This document shows positions 16,178 to 24,978 of a stretch of 64,000 nt of DNA, in pieces. A program made the position numbers and the translations under genes. Within the stretch, counting starts at the first letter, position 1. Every line of letters starts with the position of its first letter. A model generated the notes under the pieces. That model was not told where the DNA came from. It ran no database searches and was given only the letters and a program-made list of their open reading frames with translations. Origin of the DNA: Rhizobium sp. C1 (GTDB taxonomy: Bacteria > Pseudomonadota > Alphaproteobacteria > Rhizobiales > Rhizobiaceae); NCBI RefSeq assembly GCF_021026335.1, contig NZ_JAJNCY010000005.1, positions 264,639 through 328,638 of the forward strand. Direction: 5' to 3'.

Positions 16178-16999
16178 ATGTCCGACAGACAGTCCGGCCC
16201 CCCGCCCGCCATCGAGCTGATCAACATCACCCGCCGCTTCGTTTCGCCGACCGGCAAGTCGCTCACCGCGATCCGCGATTTCAACATGACGGTGGAACGC
16301 GGCGAATTCGTCGCCGTCGTCGGGCCGACCGGCTGCGGCAAATCGACGACACTGAACCTCGTGACGGGGCTCGCCAAGCCGTCTGCCGGCGAAGTCCGGC
16401 TGATGGGCGGCCCGGTCAACGGCATCGACCCCCGCGTGGGCTTCGCGTTCCAGAAGGATGCGCTCTTCCCCTGGAAGAATGTCATCGAAAACGTCATGGC
16501 CGGGCCCCTCTTCCGCGGCCGCTCCAAGGCGGAAGCCGAGAAGATGGCCAAGGACTGGCTCGCCCGCGTTGGCCTCTCCAAGTTCCTGCATCACTATCCG
16601 CACCAGCTCTCGGGCGGCATGCGCAAGCGCGTGTCGCTGGCGCAGACCTTCATCAATGAGCCGGAAATCCTCTTGATGGACGAGCCCTTTTCGGCGCTCG
16701 ACGTGCAGACACGAACGGTGATGCACGAAGAGCTTCTGAAGCTCTGGGCCGAGCGGCAGGCCTCCGTCGTCTTCGTGACGCATGATCTGGAAGAGGCCGT
16801 TGCGCTGGCCGACAAGGTCTATGTGCTCACCGCCGGCCCTGCGACCGTCAAATCCGTCTACACGATCGACCTGCCGCGCCCGCGCGTCGTTTCCGAAATC
16901 CGCTACGAACAGGGCTTCATCGATTACTGCAAGACGATCTGGGAAGATCTACGCCAGGAAGTCGAAACCAGCTACCGCCGCGCCGGCGAAGCCGCGTAA
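16178..16999 (+). CDS. NitT/TauT-family ABC transporter ATP-binding protein
   Basis: The 273-residue nucleotide-binding subunit powers import by the transporter encoded around it. Walker A is GPTGCGKST (about residues 48-56), the Q-loop lies in [16 protein letters not shown], the signature is [12 protein letters not shown], Walker B is [13 protein letters not shown], and the H-loop is [11 protein letters not shown]. These are the SsuB/TauB-type sequences. ATG 16178 is supported by a GAAAGGA ribosome site. The permease starts 17 bases downstream. Confidence 0.9.
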   Translation: MSDRQSGPPPAIELINITRRFVSPTGKSLTAIRDFNMTVERGEFVAVVGPTGCGKSTTLNLVTGLAKPSAGEVRLMGGPVNGIDPRVGFAFQKDALFPWKNVIENVMAGPLFRGRSKAEAEKMAKDWLARVGLSKFLHHYPHQLSGGMRKRVSLAQTFINEPEILLMDEPFSALDVQTRTVMHEELLKLWAERQASVVFVTHDLEEAVALADKVYVLTAGPATVKSVYTIDLPRPRVVSEIRYEQGFIDYCKTIWEDLRQEVETSYRRAGEAA

Positions 17000-17016
17000 G
17001 AAGAAGGAATCTCCCC

Positions 17017-17895
17017 ATGACCGACACAACCATGGACAGCGTCAACACGCTCTTTCGCCCCGGCACGTCCGACAAGGAAATCGAAGCGGCGGCCCTGAAG
17101 GCGATTGCCGCGCGCAAGCGCACCGTTCTCTTCTGGCAGGTCGCCATTCTGGTGGCGATCCTGGGGATTTGGGAAATCGGAGCCCGCACGGGCTTCATCG
17201 ATCCCTTCTTCTATGCCAGCCCCTCCGCCATCGGCCAGCGCCTCTATGAGTGGGCGACCGAAGGCACGACGGAAGGTTCGCTCTGGTTCAACCTCGGCGT
17301 CACCATGGAAGAGGCGCTGATCGGCTTCTTTGCCGGCTCCATCGCCGGCATCGTGGTGGGTGTAGGCCTCGGCCAGAACAAGCTGCTCTCCGACATCCTC
17401 TCCGTCTATATCAAGGCGATCAACTCGATCCCGCGCGTGGTTCTTGCGCCGATCTTCATCATGATCATGGGTCTCGGCCTCGCATCCAAGGTGGCGCTCG
17501 CCTTCATCATGGTCTTCTTCGTCGTCTTCGCCAATGCCTTCCAGGGTGTCCGCGAGGCTGACCGCGACATGATTGCGAACGCCCGCATTCTCGGCGCATC
17601 CGACTGGAAGGTCACGCGCGAGGTGATCATCCCCTCCGCGATGAGCTGGATCTTCGCGAGCCTGCACGTGTCCTTCAGCTTCGCCATTATCGGCGCGATT
17701 GTCGGCGAATTTGTCGGCGCCCGCTACGGCATCGGCCAGCTGATCTCGATCGCCAAGGGTACGTTCGACGCCGCCGGCATGTTCGCCGCCATCGTGCTGG
17801 TGATGATCGTGACGCTGGTTGCCGAATACCTGATGACGCTAGTCGAGAACCGGCTGGCCAAATGGCGGCCGCAACAGAGCCTTGATACGCATTGA
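17017..17895 (+). CDS. NitT/TauT-family ABC transporter permease
   Basis: The 292-residue membrane subunit has six predicted transmembrane helices. The BPD_transp_1 EAA loop reads VREADRDMIANARILGASDW followed by KVTREVIIPSAM, which contacts the ATPase. The N-terminal TM is VAILVAILGIWEIGA; the family segment FYASPSAIGQRLYEW follows. Last gene of the three-gene transporter operon, with a GC-rich hairpin about 30 bases past the stop. Confidence 0.9.
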   Translation: MTDTTMDSVNTLFRPGTSDKEIEAAALKAIAARKRTVLFWQVAILVAILGIWEIGARTGFIDPFFYASPSAIGQRLYEWATEGTTEGSLWFNLGVTMEEALIGFFAGSIAGIVVGVGLGQNKLLSDILSVYIKAINSIPRVVLAPIFIMIMGLGLASKVALAFIMVFFVVFANAFQGVREADRDMIANARILGASDWKVTREVIIPSAMSWIFASLHVSFSFAIIGAIVGEFVGARYGIGQLISIAKGTFDAAGMFAAIVLVMIVTLVAEYLMTLVENRLAKWRPQQSLDTH

Positions 17896-17923
17896 GCCTT
17901 CGGAAACAATGAGGACAATCTTG

Positions 17924-17948
17924 CGGGAGGCGCGGCCAGCGCCTCCCG
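17924..17948 (+). terminator. Terminator of the 15-18 kb transporter operon
   Basis: Perfect 10-bp arms CGGGAGGCGC (17924-17933) and GCGCCTCCCG (17939-17948) with a 5-base loop, followed by TTTCTGTT. The stem is strong but the U-tract is weak. Confidence 0.6.
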
Positions 17949-18066
17949 TTTCTGTTCCTGACCGAGGCGAGCGGCATGCAGCTCGTATCGGCGCGCTGCA
18001 GGAATCGGGTGGCCCGCGCGCGCAGGAATTCCTACGCCACCGTCTCCAGACAGAAGGAGAATGGTC

Positions 18067-18816
18067 ATGGGAATTTTGCAGAACAAGGTCGCCATCATAA
18101 CCGGCGCGTCGTCGGGCATTGGCAGAGCTGCCGCCCTGCTCTTTGCCGCTGAAGGCGCGTGCGTGATCCTGAACGCGCGCGGCGCGGCGGCACTCGCCGA
18201 GGTGGCGGACTTGATCGCGGCACAGGGCGGCAAGGCCTTTGCCGTCGCCGGCGATGTTGGCACCGCCGAGACCCACCGGGTGCTGGTCGGCGAGGCGCAG
18301 AAGCGGTTCGGCGGTCTCGATATCGCGTTCAACAATGCGGGCACTGTCGGCGCGGCGAAGCCGGTTGGCGAACTCGATCCCGGCGACTGGGACCGGACCA
18401 TCAGGGCCAACCTCACCTCCGCCTTTCTCGCCAGCCGACACCAGATCCCCGCCATGCTGGAACGCGGCGGCGGCGCAATCGTCTTCACTTCCAGCTTTGT
18501 CGGAACCAGCGTCGGTCTGCCGGGAATGGCCGCCTATGCCGCTGCAAAAGCGGGTCTGATGGGTCTCGTGAAAGGCATCGCGGCGGACTACGGCGCTCGC
18601 AACATCCGCGCGAATGCGCTTCTCCCCGGCGGCACCGATACCGGCATGGCGGGCGATCAGGCGCAGAAGGATTGGGCCGCTGGGCTGCACGCCATGAAAC
18701 GCATCGCACAGCCGGAGGAAATCGCGCAGGCCGCGCTGTTTCTCGCAGGTCCCGCGTCAAGCTTCGTCACCGGCTCCGCGCTCTTTGCCGATGGGGGGAA
18801 CGCGGCCGTGAAATGA
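18067..18816 (+). CDS. Short-chain dehydrogenase/reductase (SDR)
   Basis: The 249-residue classical SDR has the NAD(P) motif TGASSGIG near the N-terminus, NNAG in the middle, and the catalytic YAAAKAG (Tyr-x3-Lys). The structural Ser precedes it in VFTSSFVGTSVG. ATG 18067 is preferred over ATG 18061 because AAGGAG lies 8 bases before it. It stands alone after the transporter operon, separated by a terminator, and is followed by its own terminator. The substrate is unknown. Confidence 0.87.
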   Translation: MGILQNKVAIITGASSGIGRAAALLFAAEGACVILNARGAAALAEVADLIAAQGGKAFAVAGDVGTAETHRVLVGEAQKRFGGLDIAFNNAGTVGAAKPVGELDPGDWDRTIRANLTSAFLASRHQIPAMLERGGGAIVFTSSFVGTSVGLPGMAAYAAAKAGLMGLVKGIAADYGARNIRANALLPGGTDTGMAGDQAQKDWAAGLHAMKRIAQPEEIAQAALFLAGPASSFVTGSALFADGGNAAVK

Positions 18817-18830
18817 CGGCTTGACCAAAG

Positions 18831-18859
18831 CAGGGGCCGGTCCGCGGCCCCTGTTTCTT
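18831..18859 (+). terminator. Terminator after the SDR gene
   Basis: CAGGGGCC (18831-18838) pairs with GGCCCCTG (18846-18853) around a 7-base loop, followed by TTTCTT. It lies between the convergent SDR and P-loop ATPase genes. Confidence 0.65.
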
Positions 18860-18864
18860 GACGT

Positions 18865-19407
18865 TCAGGAATCCACCGCCCCGGGCAGTTGCTGAAGGAG
18901 AAAATCCGCTCGCTCCGAAACGGAAACCTTGGGCAGGATGACCGCCTCATAACCCAGCTTCGGCAGGAGCGCTGAAATTCGCTCGTATTCGGCAATGGCA
19001 TCCGCAAGGTCATGCTTTCGCTCGGCATCGTTTTCATAGATCTCCGGCCATGGCGGCGTCAGAAAGACCTGGCTGTGATAGCGATGGGTGGCCAGCAGGT
19101 CTTCCCGGAGCGGCTCGCCGGTTGCATGCCGAAGGGCGGCAACGGCGTCCACAAGGCCCCGGTCGAAAAACGTCCAGCCGCCCCCTTGCGAGGCGGCCGC
19201 ATGGTCCTCGATGGACAGCGCAATTGCACGCTGCGCAAAGGCCGCCAGGTTGACCCAGGGCAAGGCGTCGCCCCTGCTCTCCAGCTCCTCCCTTACGATC
19301 CGCCGCCCTGGTTCCTCGACGACCGAAAACCCGCGCGCGGCCAGCTCCGCCAGAAGCGTCGACTTCCCGCCACCGGAGCAACCCGTTATCAAGATACGCC
19401 GATTCAT
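18865..19407 (-). CDS. P-loop AAA-type ATPase/kinase-like protein (AAA_28)
   Basis: The 180-residue protein starts MNRRILITGCSGGGKSTLLA with an early Walker A (GCSGGGKST). FDRGLVDAVAALR follows, then VFLTPPWPEIYENDAERKHD, a lid-like segment typical of AAA_28/NadR-like nucleotide-binding proteins. ATG 19407 fits the GAGGGA ribosome site; an upstream GTG at 19422 overlaps the kinase stop codon. It is the third gene after a response regulator and a histidine kinase with overlapping ends, so it is probably co-transcribed with them. Its activity is unknown; the fold resembles small-molecule kinases more than regulatory ATPases. Confidence 0.75.
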   Translation of the reverse strand: MNRRILITGCSGGGKSTLLAELAARGFSVVEEPGRRIVREELESRGDALPWVNLAAFAQRAIALSIEDHAAASQGGGWTFFDRGLVDAVAALRHATGEPLREDLLATHRYHSQVFLTPPWPEIYENDAERKHDLADAIAEYERISALLPKLGYEAVILPKVSVSERADFLLQQLPGAVDS

Positions 19408-19418
19408 TCTCATTTCCC

Positions 19419-20816
19419 TCACTCCGCGACCGGCAATCGCACCGCCACCGACAGCCCGCCCATCTCCGATGTCCCTAAGGTCACTGTCCCCCCTGCCCCT
19501 TCGACAACCTCGCGCACGATCGCCAGTCCCAGCCCGCTGCCCTCGGCCTGCGTGCCCATGATGCGGTAGAACCGTTCGAAGACGTGTTCACGCTCCGCCT
19601 CAGCAATGCCCGGACCGCTGTCGTCGGCGCTCAGCACCACCGCGCCCTCCTCGCGTCCCACCCGCACGGTCACCTCGCCGCCTGCCGGCGTGTAGCGGAG
19701 CGCATTGTCAACGAGGTTGACGACCATTTCGCGCAGCATGGTGCCGTCGCCGGTGACCGGTGCCTCCCCCTCGGCTTCGAGCCCGAGATCGATGCCGCGC
19801 TTCAGCGCGGTTTCGGCCTGGGCCTCCAGAACGAGGCGGGCGACTTGCGCCATGTTTATGCGGTCGGCACGGGGCGCGCGGCTGCCGGGTTCGGCGCGGG
19901 TCAAGGTCAGTAGCTGTTCGGCCAGGCGCGAAGCCTGCCGGGTGGAGCGGGTGAGTGCATTCAGCGCATCGCTGCGACGCTCTCCATCGGTCTCGCGGGC
20001 GGCGACGCTCGCCTGCGTGGTCAGCAGCGTCAGCGGCGTGCGCAGCTGATGCGCGGCATTGGCGACGAAGCGGCGCTGCGCCGCCATCTGACGCTGGACG
20101 CGGGCCATGTAATCGTTGAGGGCGTGGACCAGCGGGCGCAATTCCGTCTGCACGCTGGCTGGATCGAAGGGCTCCAGCCGCTCGCGCCGGCTGGCGATGA
20201 CTGCCTCGCGCAACCGCATGAGGGGCGCGAGACCGCGGCGCAGGCCGAGCAACGTGACGACGCCGGCGACGATAACGAGCACGAACTGGTTGAGGAAATC
20301 CGACATCCAGAGGCGGCGCGTGAGATCGGTTTCCCCATTCAGCGTGACGGCGACAGTGACACTGATCATGCCGTCCTTTTCAAGACCGATGACGGGATGA
20401 TCGATGGCAAGCGCCCGGACGGTCTCGTTGCGGAAACGCATCGTGCTGCCCTCTCCCAGAGCGGGCGGCGCCTCGAGTTCACCATAGCCGGCAATCACCG
20501 TGCCCCAGGCGGTCCGCACGCTGTAATAGGCGCGATCGCCATAGCCGTTGGCGAAGTTTTCCAGCGCTGCGGGTGGGATGTCGACGGTGACATTGCCGCG
20601 CTCGTCCGTGCGCACGGCCTCGGCGATCATGCGGGCCGAGCCCATGAGCGTGTTGTCGGTAACGATGCTGGCAATCTGTGCCGCCTGCCGCATGCTGAAA
20701 AAGATGTTGAGCGCGAGCACACCGAGCAGGGTCAGGAGAACCCAGACAAGGAGCTGCGCATAGAGGCTTTCGCGGATATAACGAAGCAAGCCCGCGGGGT
20801 GCGTCAGGCCTTCCAT
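19419..20816 (-). CDS. Sensor histidine kinase (TctE-like)
   Basis: The 465-residue membrane kinase has TM1 at about residues 20-41, a periplasmic TctE-type sensor domain (about 42-170, with YYSVRTAWGTVIAGYGEL), and TM2 at about 175-192. The DHp helix has phospho-acceptor His256 (NAAHQLRTPL). ATP-binding boxes are VVNLVDNALRYTP (N), DDSGPGIAE (G1) and EGSGLGLAIVREV (G2). It starts 2 bases after the response-regulator stop, so translation is coupled. TctE/TctD pairs usually control tricarboxylate uptake, but no tctCBA genes are in the window, so the stimulus is open. Confidence 0.9.
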   Translation of the reverse strand: MEGLTHPAGLLRYIRESLYAQLLVWVLLTLLGVLALNIFFSMRQAAQIASIVTDNTLMGSARMIAEAVRTDERGNVTVDIPPAALENFANGYGDRAYYSVRTAWGTVIAGYGELEAPPALGEGSTMRFRNETVRALAIDHPVIGLEKDGMISVTVAVTLNGETDLTRRLWMSDFLNQFVLVIVAGVVTLLGLRRGLAPLMRLREAVIASRRERLEPFDPASVQTELRPLVHALNDYMARVQRQMAAQRRFVANAAHQLRTPLTLLTTQASVAARETDGERRSDALNALTRSTRQASRLAEQLLTLTRAEPGSRAPRADRINMAQVARLVLEAQAETALKRGIDLGLEAEGEAPVTGDGTMLREMVVNLVDNALRYTPAGGEVTVRVGREEGAVVLSADDSGPGIAEAEREHVFERFYRIMGTQAEGSGLGLAIVREVVEGAGGTVTLGTSEMGGLSVAVRLPVAE

Positions 20817-20818
20817 CT

Positions 20819-21484
20819 CTAAAGCGCCCGCAGCATGTAGCCGAGCCCGCGCAGCGTTGCGATCTGCACGCCGCTGCCCTCGATCTTCTTGCGCACACGG
20901 TGGACATAGATCTCGATGGCGCTCGGATCCGGCTCGGCGTCGAAGCCGAAAACGCTTTCATGCAGCGACGCCTTCGTGACGGTCGTGCCGGATTTCATGA
21001 CGAGATATTCCAGCACCGAATGTTCGCGCGGCGTCAGCTGAAGCGGCTCGCCCCTGAGCGTGAATTGCTTGCTCGCGCTGTCGAGCGCTAGATCGGCAAT
21101 GACGATTTCCGGGCTTGCCAGATCGTGGCCGCGGCGGATGACGGCGCGCAGGCGCGCTTCCAGTTCTGCAAGCTCGAAGGGCTTGGCGAGATAGTCATCC
21201 GCGCCGGAATCGAGCCCGGCCACGCGCCCGTCGAGCGAGGCATTGGCGGTCAGGATGATGACCGGTGTGCGATTGCCCTTGCGGCGGATGCGTTTCAGAA
21301 CCGTCATGCCGTCCACATGCGGCAGCGACAGATCGAGCACGATGGCGGCATATTCGCCGAGTGCGATCAGATGCTCGGCCTCTTCGCCATCATGGGCGAC
21401 CTCGACGGTGTAGCGCGCCTGCACCAGCGCGCGGGCAAGCCAATCGGCAAGCTCATGATTATCTTCAACGATCAACAGTCGCAT
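20819..21484 (-). CDS. OmpR-family response regulator (TctD-like)
   Basis: The 221-residue regulator has a receiver domain starting MRLLIVEDNHELADWL with phospho-acceptor Asp51 (IVLDLSLP), Thr in VIILTAN and Lys in YLAKPF. The C-terminal winged helix (about 125-220) has LTPREHSVLEYLV and ending VQIATLRGLGYML. Start is ATG 21484, which gives the canonical receiver N-terminus; the frame is open further upstream without signals. First gene of the regulator-kinase-ATPase operon. Confidence 0.92.
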   Translation of the reverse strand: MRLLIVEDNHELADWLARALVQARYTVEVAHDGEEAEHLIALGEYAAIVLDLSLPHVDGMTVLKRIRRKGNRTPVIILTANASLDGRVAGLDSGADDYLAKPFELAELEARLRAVIRRGHDLASPEIVIADLALDSASKQFTLRGEPLQLTPREHSVLEYLVMKSGTTVTKASLHESVFGFDAEPDPSAIEIYVHRVRKKIEGSGVQIATLRGLGYMLRAL

Positions 21485-21765
21485 GATGCATTTCTTGGTT
21501 CTCGCACGGCGCCTCCCGCACACTGCCTGAGGCGCCGCCCCCTCCGTTTTTTCTGAAGGCGAGGCTAGCATGTCCGGCAGCGTGAGGCGAGCGACTTGGC
21601 CGCGGGCGTCCGCATCCGCCCCGTTTTGAAACAAAACCTCCAGATCGTTCAAATTTTATCATGTTGCTTGAACGGTCCTCAAGCTCTTGCGGGTAGTCTC
21701 GCACTCAACAGCGAAACCTTCATCGCAAAAGAGATGTGAACCGAAGCATCCAGGACGGGGCCACC

Positions 21766-22077
21766 ATGCTGAAGTCTTTTCTGATTGCATTTTCGACAAT
21801 CGCGGTCGTCATGTTTTCGGCCTCCAGCGAAGCGAACGCCTTCGGGCTTGCCTCTGCCGCGCGCGACATGGCGCCCAGGCACAGCGACGCGCGGACGCTG
21901 CATTTCCAGATTTTCTGCCTGCACAATCCCGGCGACTGCCGCCGCAGCCGCCTCTCCTCCGTCGCCTATCACGCCCATATCCGGCATCTCCTCGCCAAGG
22001 TGAACGATCAGGTCAACCGCCAGATCAAGCCGCGCGAAGACAAGGGGCCGGACGTGTGGACAATCTCCGGCATTTGA
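21766..22077 (+). CDS. Short secreted protein resembling the N-terminus of BTLCP-type cysteine proteinases
   Basis: 103 residues from ATG 21766: signal peptide (MLKSFLIAFSTIAVVMFSAS, cleavage near EANAF), then FQIFCLHNPGDCRRSR and VNDQVNRQIKPREDKGPDVW. This resembles the N-terminal stretch of bacterial transglutaminase-like cysteine proteinases (C-x-nPx-C, later VNR-x-I-x-P-x-D). In those proteins the W is followed by the GDCED catalytic cysteine. Here the frame stops five residues later, so no catalytic Cys, His or Asp is present. It is either a truncated gene or a short family variant. It has no operon partner. Confidence 0.6.
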   Translation: MLKSFLIAFSTIAVVMFSASSEANAFGLASAARDMAPRHSDARTLHFQIFCLHNPGDCRRSRLSSVAYHAHIRHLLAKVNDQVNRQIKPREDKGPDVWTISGI

Positions 22078-22451
22078 TCCTCCCACGCGAAAACCTGCAA
22101 TATGAGGGGTGTAAGGGTCTGCGCCCGGTCCCCTCACCCCAAGGTCCGCCGGTGCCGACGCTTTCTCCCGACCTTCTTTAAAGGCTGGCTGCTGTTTTTT
22201 AGTGATCTGCAGTTGAAAGTGGTTTTCCCCTTGCTGGCTCTTGCGCTGGCTTTGTGACTGGCGGGCGCCTGCTTTTTGCCTGTATCCTGATCCGCTTACG
22301 GCTTTCCCCGGGGCCTTCGAAGGGCTATGCATTCGAACGCAGGTGCGAGATCGCGTTCGGCGCGATGTCTCCTTGTGTCAGCGCAATCCTGAACCGCAAC
22401 CGGTTCCCGCTTTGGCTGAATTATCCCAGCATCGCCACGACAGGCTCCTTC
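22078..22451. other. 374-base gap, no gene recognised
   Basis: Sequence between the short secreted protein gene and the next membrane protein gene. The frame of the downstream gene is open from 22254, but codon use and composition before 22452 do not look coding and no ribosome site is seen. No convincing hairpin or promoter was found. Confidence 0.4.
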
Positions 22452-23177
22452 ATGCCCGCGACAGATACGACAAACCAGGACCATCACCGACTTCCCCATA
22501 CACAGGCCCTCGACTTCTGGCTGGCGCGTTGCGCCATCTTCGTCATCGCCATGCTGCAATTACTGCTGGTCAACGATTTCGCCCTGTGGTCGCGATGGCT
22601 GGCTCCTGCGGTGGAACTTCTCCTGCTGGTTCCGCTCTCGGTTGCCACGGCATGGGCCCAGAACAAGGCCAAACATGCCTCCACCGAGGCGCATTTTCAT
22701 CTGATTGCGCATGGACGGCGGCTCATCCGGCGCGCGGCGCTCGGTTTGACCATTCTGGTCACCCTCATGAATTTCGTCGCGCTCTATTTCCTGATCAAGG
22801 CGCTCATGACCGGCCATGCCGGCTCGGCGCAGACCCTGCTGGTTGACGCGGTGAACATCTGGTGCACGAATATCATCGCGTTTGCGCTCTGGTTCTGGAG
22901 CATCGATCGTGGCGGCCCAGCCAGCCGCGGCGTGACGACGAAGCAGCATCCCGACTTCCTGTTTCCGCAAATGTCGATGACGGATCCGCTTTATCGGAGC
23001 TGGTCGCCGGGTTTCGTGGATTATCTCTTCGTCGCCTTCACCAATGCGACGGCCTTTTCCCCGACCGACACGATGCCGCTGTCGCCGCGGGCCAAGCTCC
23101 TGACCATGGCCGAAGCTGCCGTCTCGCTGCTGACGCTGGCGCTGGTGGCGGCGCGGGCGGTGAATATTCTGGCGTGA
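22452..23177 (+). CDS. Conserved four-helix membrane protein of unknown function
   Basis: About 241 residues from ATG 22452 (MPATDTTNQ). Four hydrophobic segments are predicted: LARCAIFVIAMLQLLLV, an APAVELLLLVPLSVATAWA stretch, LGLTILVTLMNFVALYFLI, and a C-terminal one (LTLALVAARAVNIL). Before the last helix is a polar motif FVDYLFVAFTNATAFSPTDT, followed by MPLSPRAKLL. This reads like the pore-or-turn motif of the DUF1345-like membrane family, but the assignment is loose. It is convergent with the mntP-like gene. No function can be assigned. Confidence 0.65.
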   Translation: MPATDTTNQDHHRLPHTQALDFWLARCAIFVIAMLQLLLVNDFALWSRWLAPAVELLLLVPLSVATAWAQNKAKHASTEAHFHLIAHGRRLIRRAALGLTILVTLMNFVALYFLIKALMTGHAGSAQTLLVDAVNIWCTNIIAFALWFWSIDRGGPASRGVTTKQHPDFLFPQMSMTDPLYRSWSPGFVDYLFVAFTNATAFSPTDTMPLSPRAKLLTMAEAAVSLLTLALVAARAVNILA

Positions 23178-23200
23178 CGCGCTGCGCCTGAACCGCGGCG

Positions 23201-23827
23201 TCAGAACACCATTTCGGTGGCGCCGAGCGCCGCCAGAAGTACACCGGCGACATAGCCGGAATAGGTGCCCAGCCAACGGACGCCCCGCCGGCCCACATGC
23301 ACGCCGAGGCTCAGCGTCGCGAGGCTGGCAATGAAGTTCAGCAGGCCGAGCAGAACGATATCGATGTGGAGCATGCCGGCGCCGACACCATTGGGAATGT
23401 TGTTCAAGGTAAGCCCCAGCGACAGCGTGAGCAGTTCCGAGAGCGTCATGCGGCTGCCCGAGGATACTGCCGTGTCTGCCGGCATGGCTGCGGCGGATGT
23501 CGAACCGGCATCCGCGTCTTCATAGACCGGCTCTGGCTTCGTCTTTTCCTGGTAGATGATCCACAGGCCGACGAGAAGCATGATCGCCCCGCCGATCATG
23601 CTTTCTATATTGTCGGGGATAATCTGGGTGAGCGCCTTGCCGGCGGCGGCCGAGGCGATCGTGCCGGCGGTCGTCACTGTCGCCACCACAAGATTGTCGC
23701 GCGGTCGCAAGCCGATCCGGCGAAACCCCATCGAGGTTCCGATGGCGATATTGTCCAGATTGCTCGACAGCGAGACAGCCGAGGCCATGGACAGCATTTT
23801 CAGGTTGATGGCGGTAAATATCGTCAT
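23201..23827 (-). CDS. MntP/YtaF-like manganese-efflux-type membrane protein
   Basis: The 208-residue membrane protein has two homologous halves of three helices each: LSSNLDNIAIGTSMGFR in the first, LGLTLNNIPNGVGAGML in the second. A hydrophilic linker of about 35 residues (EKTKPEPVYEDADAG to SSGSR) separates them. The halves' Asp/Asn positions correspond to the acidic cation-binding residues of MntP-family Mn(II) exporters, closer to the YtaF branch. It is the last gene of hflK-hflC-terC-(this gene), 50 bases after terC. Manganese specificity is inferred from family and neighbour. Confidence 0.75.
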   Translation of the reverse strand: MTIFTAINLKMLSMASAVSLSSNLDNIAIGTSMGFRRIGLRPRDNLVVATVTTAGTIASAAAGKALTQIIPDNIESMIGGAIMLLVGLWIIYQEKTKPEPVYEDADAGSTSAAAMPADTAVSSGSRMTLSELLTLSLGLTLNNIPNGVGAGMLHIDIVLLGLLNFIASLATLSLGVHVGRRGVRWLGTYSGYVAGVLLAALGATEMVF

Positions 23828-23877
23828 TGTTCTTGTTTCAAATCTTCGCGGATTGCTACGCCCGGCCGGATCATGCC

Positions 23878-24933
23878 CTAACCCTGATTGGCCGGGGCCA
23901 TGGCAATCGCGATCACCAGAACTGCGCCGACCATCGCGAAAAGAGCCAGAAGACCGATCAGCACGACCTTGTCCGACGGTCCCGCCGACGAGCTGGCTGG
24001 CGGCTCGAAAATGACGACGGGTTCCTGAGGTTCGGCTGCGATGGCGTCAACCGGCGGCGTCTCTGGCCGGACATGTCCGACAACAGCCGGCTCCGGAACG
24101 GCGGCCTGCGGCGCGATCGGGGCCGGGACCGATATCGGCACAGCGACAGGCGCGGCGGGAATGGCGGGAATGGGGTGTGCCTCGCGCATCAACCTCGGCA
24201 TGCTGAGGTTCAGCTGTGGGAATGGCGGCGCGCGGTATCGCCCGGTGATCGCGCCTTCTGCGACGACAAAGATCGCCATGCCCAGCGGCGCGAAGAGGCC
24301 CAGCGCCTCGACATGGGCATGAACCCAGTCCGACCAGAGCGCATCGTTGACAATCAGGCTTCCCGAAACCCATCCGAGAAGGGCCGAACCGATAGTGACG
24401 ACTTCCGGATATTGCGCGATAGCCTCCGTGAGCAGAAAACTGCCGAAGAAGACGAAGGGCACGGAAAGCACGAGACCGAGAACGAGATAGACGAAATTGC
24501 CGTCCGAGATCGCCGAGATGGCGACGACATTGTCGAGGCTCATGATCGTGTCGGCCAGCAGGATGAACAGGGCGGCGCCCATGAAATCCACGTCGCTTTC
24601 GAGATCCGGCTCGCCCTCGAGATTTTCCGATGCGCCGGCCGCGCCGAGCGCCTGGGCATTCGCCTTCAGGTTGATCGCAAACAGCGCCAGCATGATGCCC
24701 CCCAGCGCCTTCAGCAGCGGCACGGCCATCAGCACATTGGCGACCACGGCGAGCAGCACGCGCAGGATGACGGCGCCGATGGCCCCGACCGCGATGGCGC
24801 GGGGCACCAGCCGGCGCGGCAACAGGCAGCAGGCCGCGGCGATGATGACCGCATTGTCGCCCGCCAGCAGGATATCGGTGAAGAAAATCTGCAGGCTGAT
24901 GCCGAGCCAGGACAGGTCACTGCTGAATTCCAC
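23878..24933 (-). CDS. TerC-family membrane protein with long C-terminal extension
   Basis: The 351-residue protein has a TerC core (about residues 1-230) with seven-helix topology and the conserved acidic motifs FFTDILLAGDNAVIIAAA and FILLADTIMSLDNVVAISAI. An Ala/Pro-rich stretch of about 75 residues and one more transmembrane helix at the C-terminus (KVVLIGLLALFAMVGAVLVI) follow; ordinary TerC proteins lack these. Start is GTG 24933 (VEFSSDLSW) with AGAAGGA 9 bases before. TerC proteins export Mn(II) or deliver it to secreted enzymes. Its place directly behind hflKC suggests a link to membrane protein quality control. Confidence 0.85.
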   Translation of the reverse strand: MEFSSDLSWLGISLQIFFTDILLAGDNAVIIAAACCLLPRRLVPRAIAVGAIGAVILRVLLAVVANVLMAVPLLKALGGIMLALFAINLKANAQALGAAGASENLEGEPDLESDVDFMGAALFILLADTIMSLDNVVAISAISDGNFVYLVLGLVLSVPFVFFGSFLLTEAIAQYPEVVTIGSALLGWVSGSLIVNDALWSDWVHAHVEALGLFAPLGMAIFVVAEGAITGRYRAPPFPQLNLSMPRLMREAHPIPAIPAAPVAVPISVPAPIAPQAAVPEPAVVGHVRPETPPVDAIAAEPQEPVVIFEPPASSSAGPSDKVVLIGLLALFAMVGAVLVIAIAMAPANQG

Positions 24934-24978
24934 GTCGATTGTCCTTCTCGAAATAGCGTTCGCCACCGCCGGCGGACG

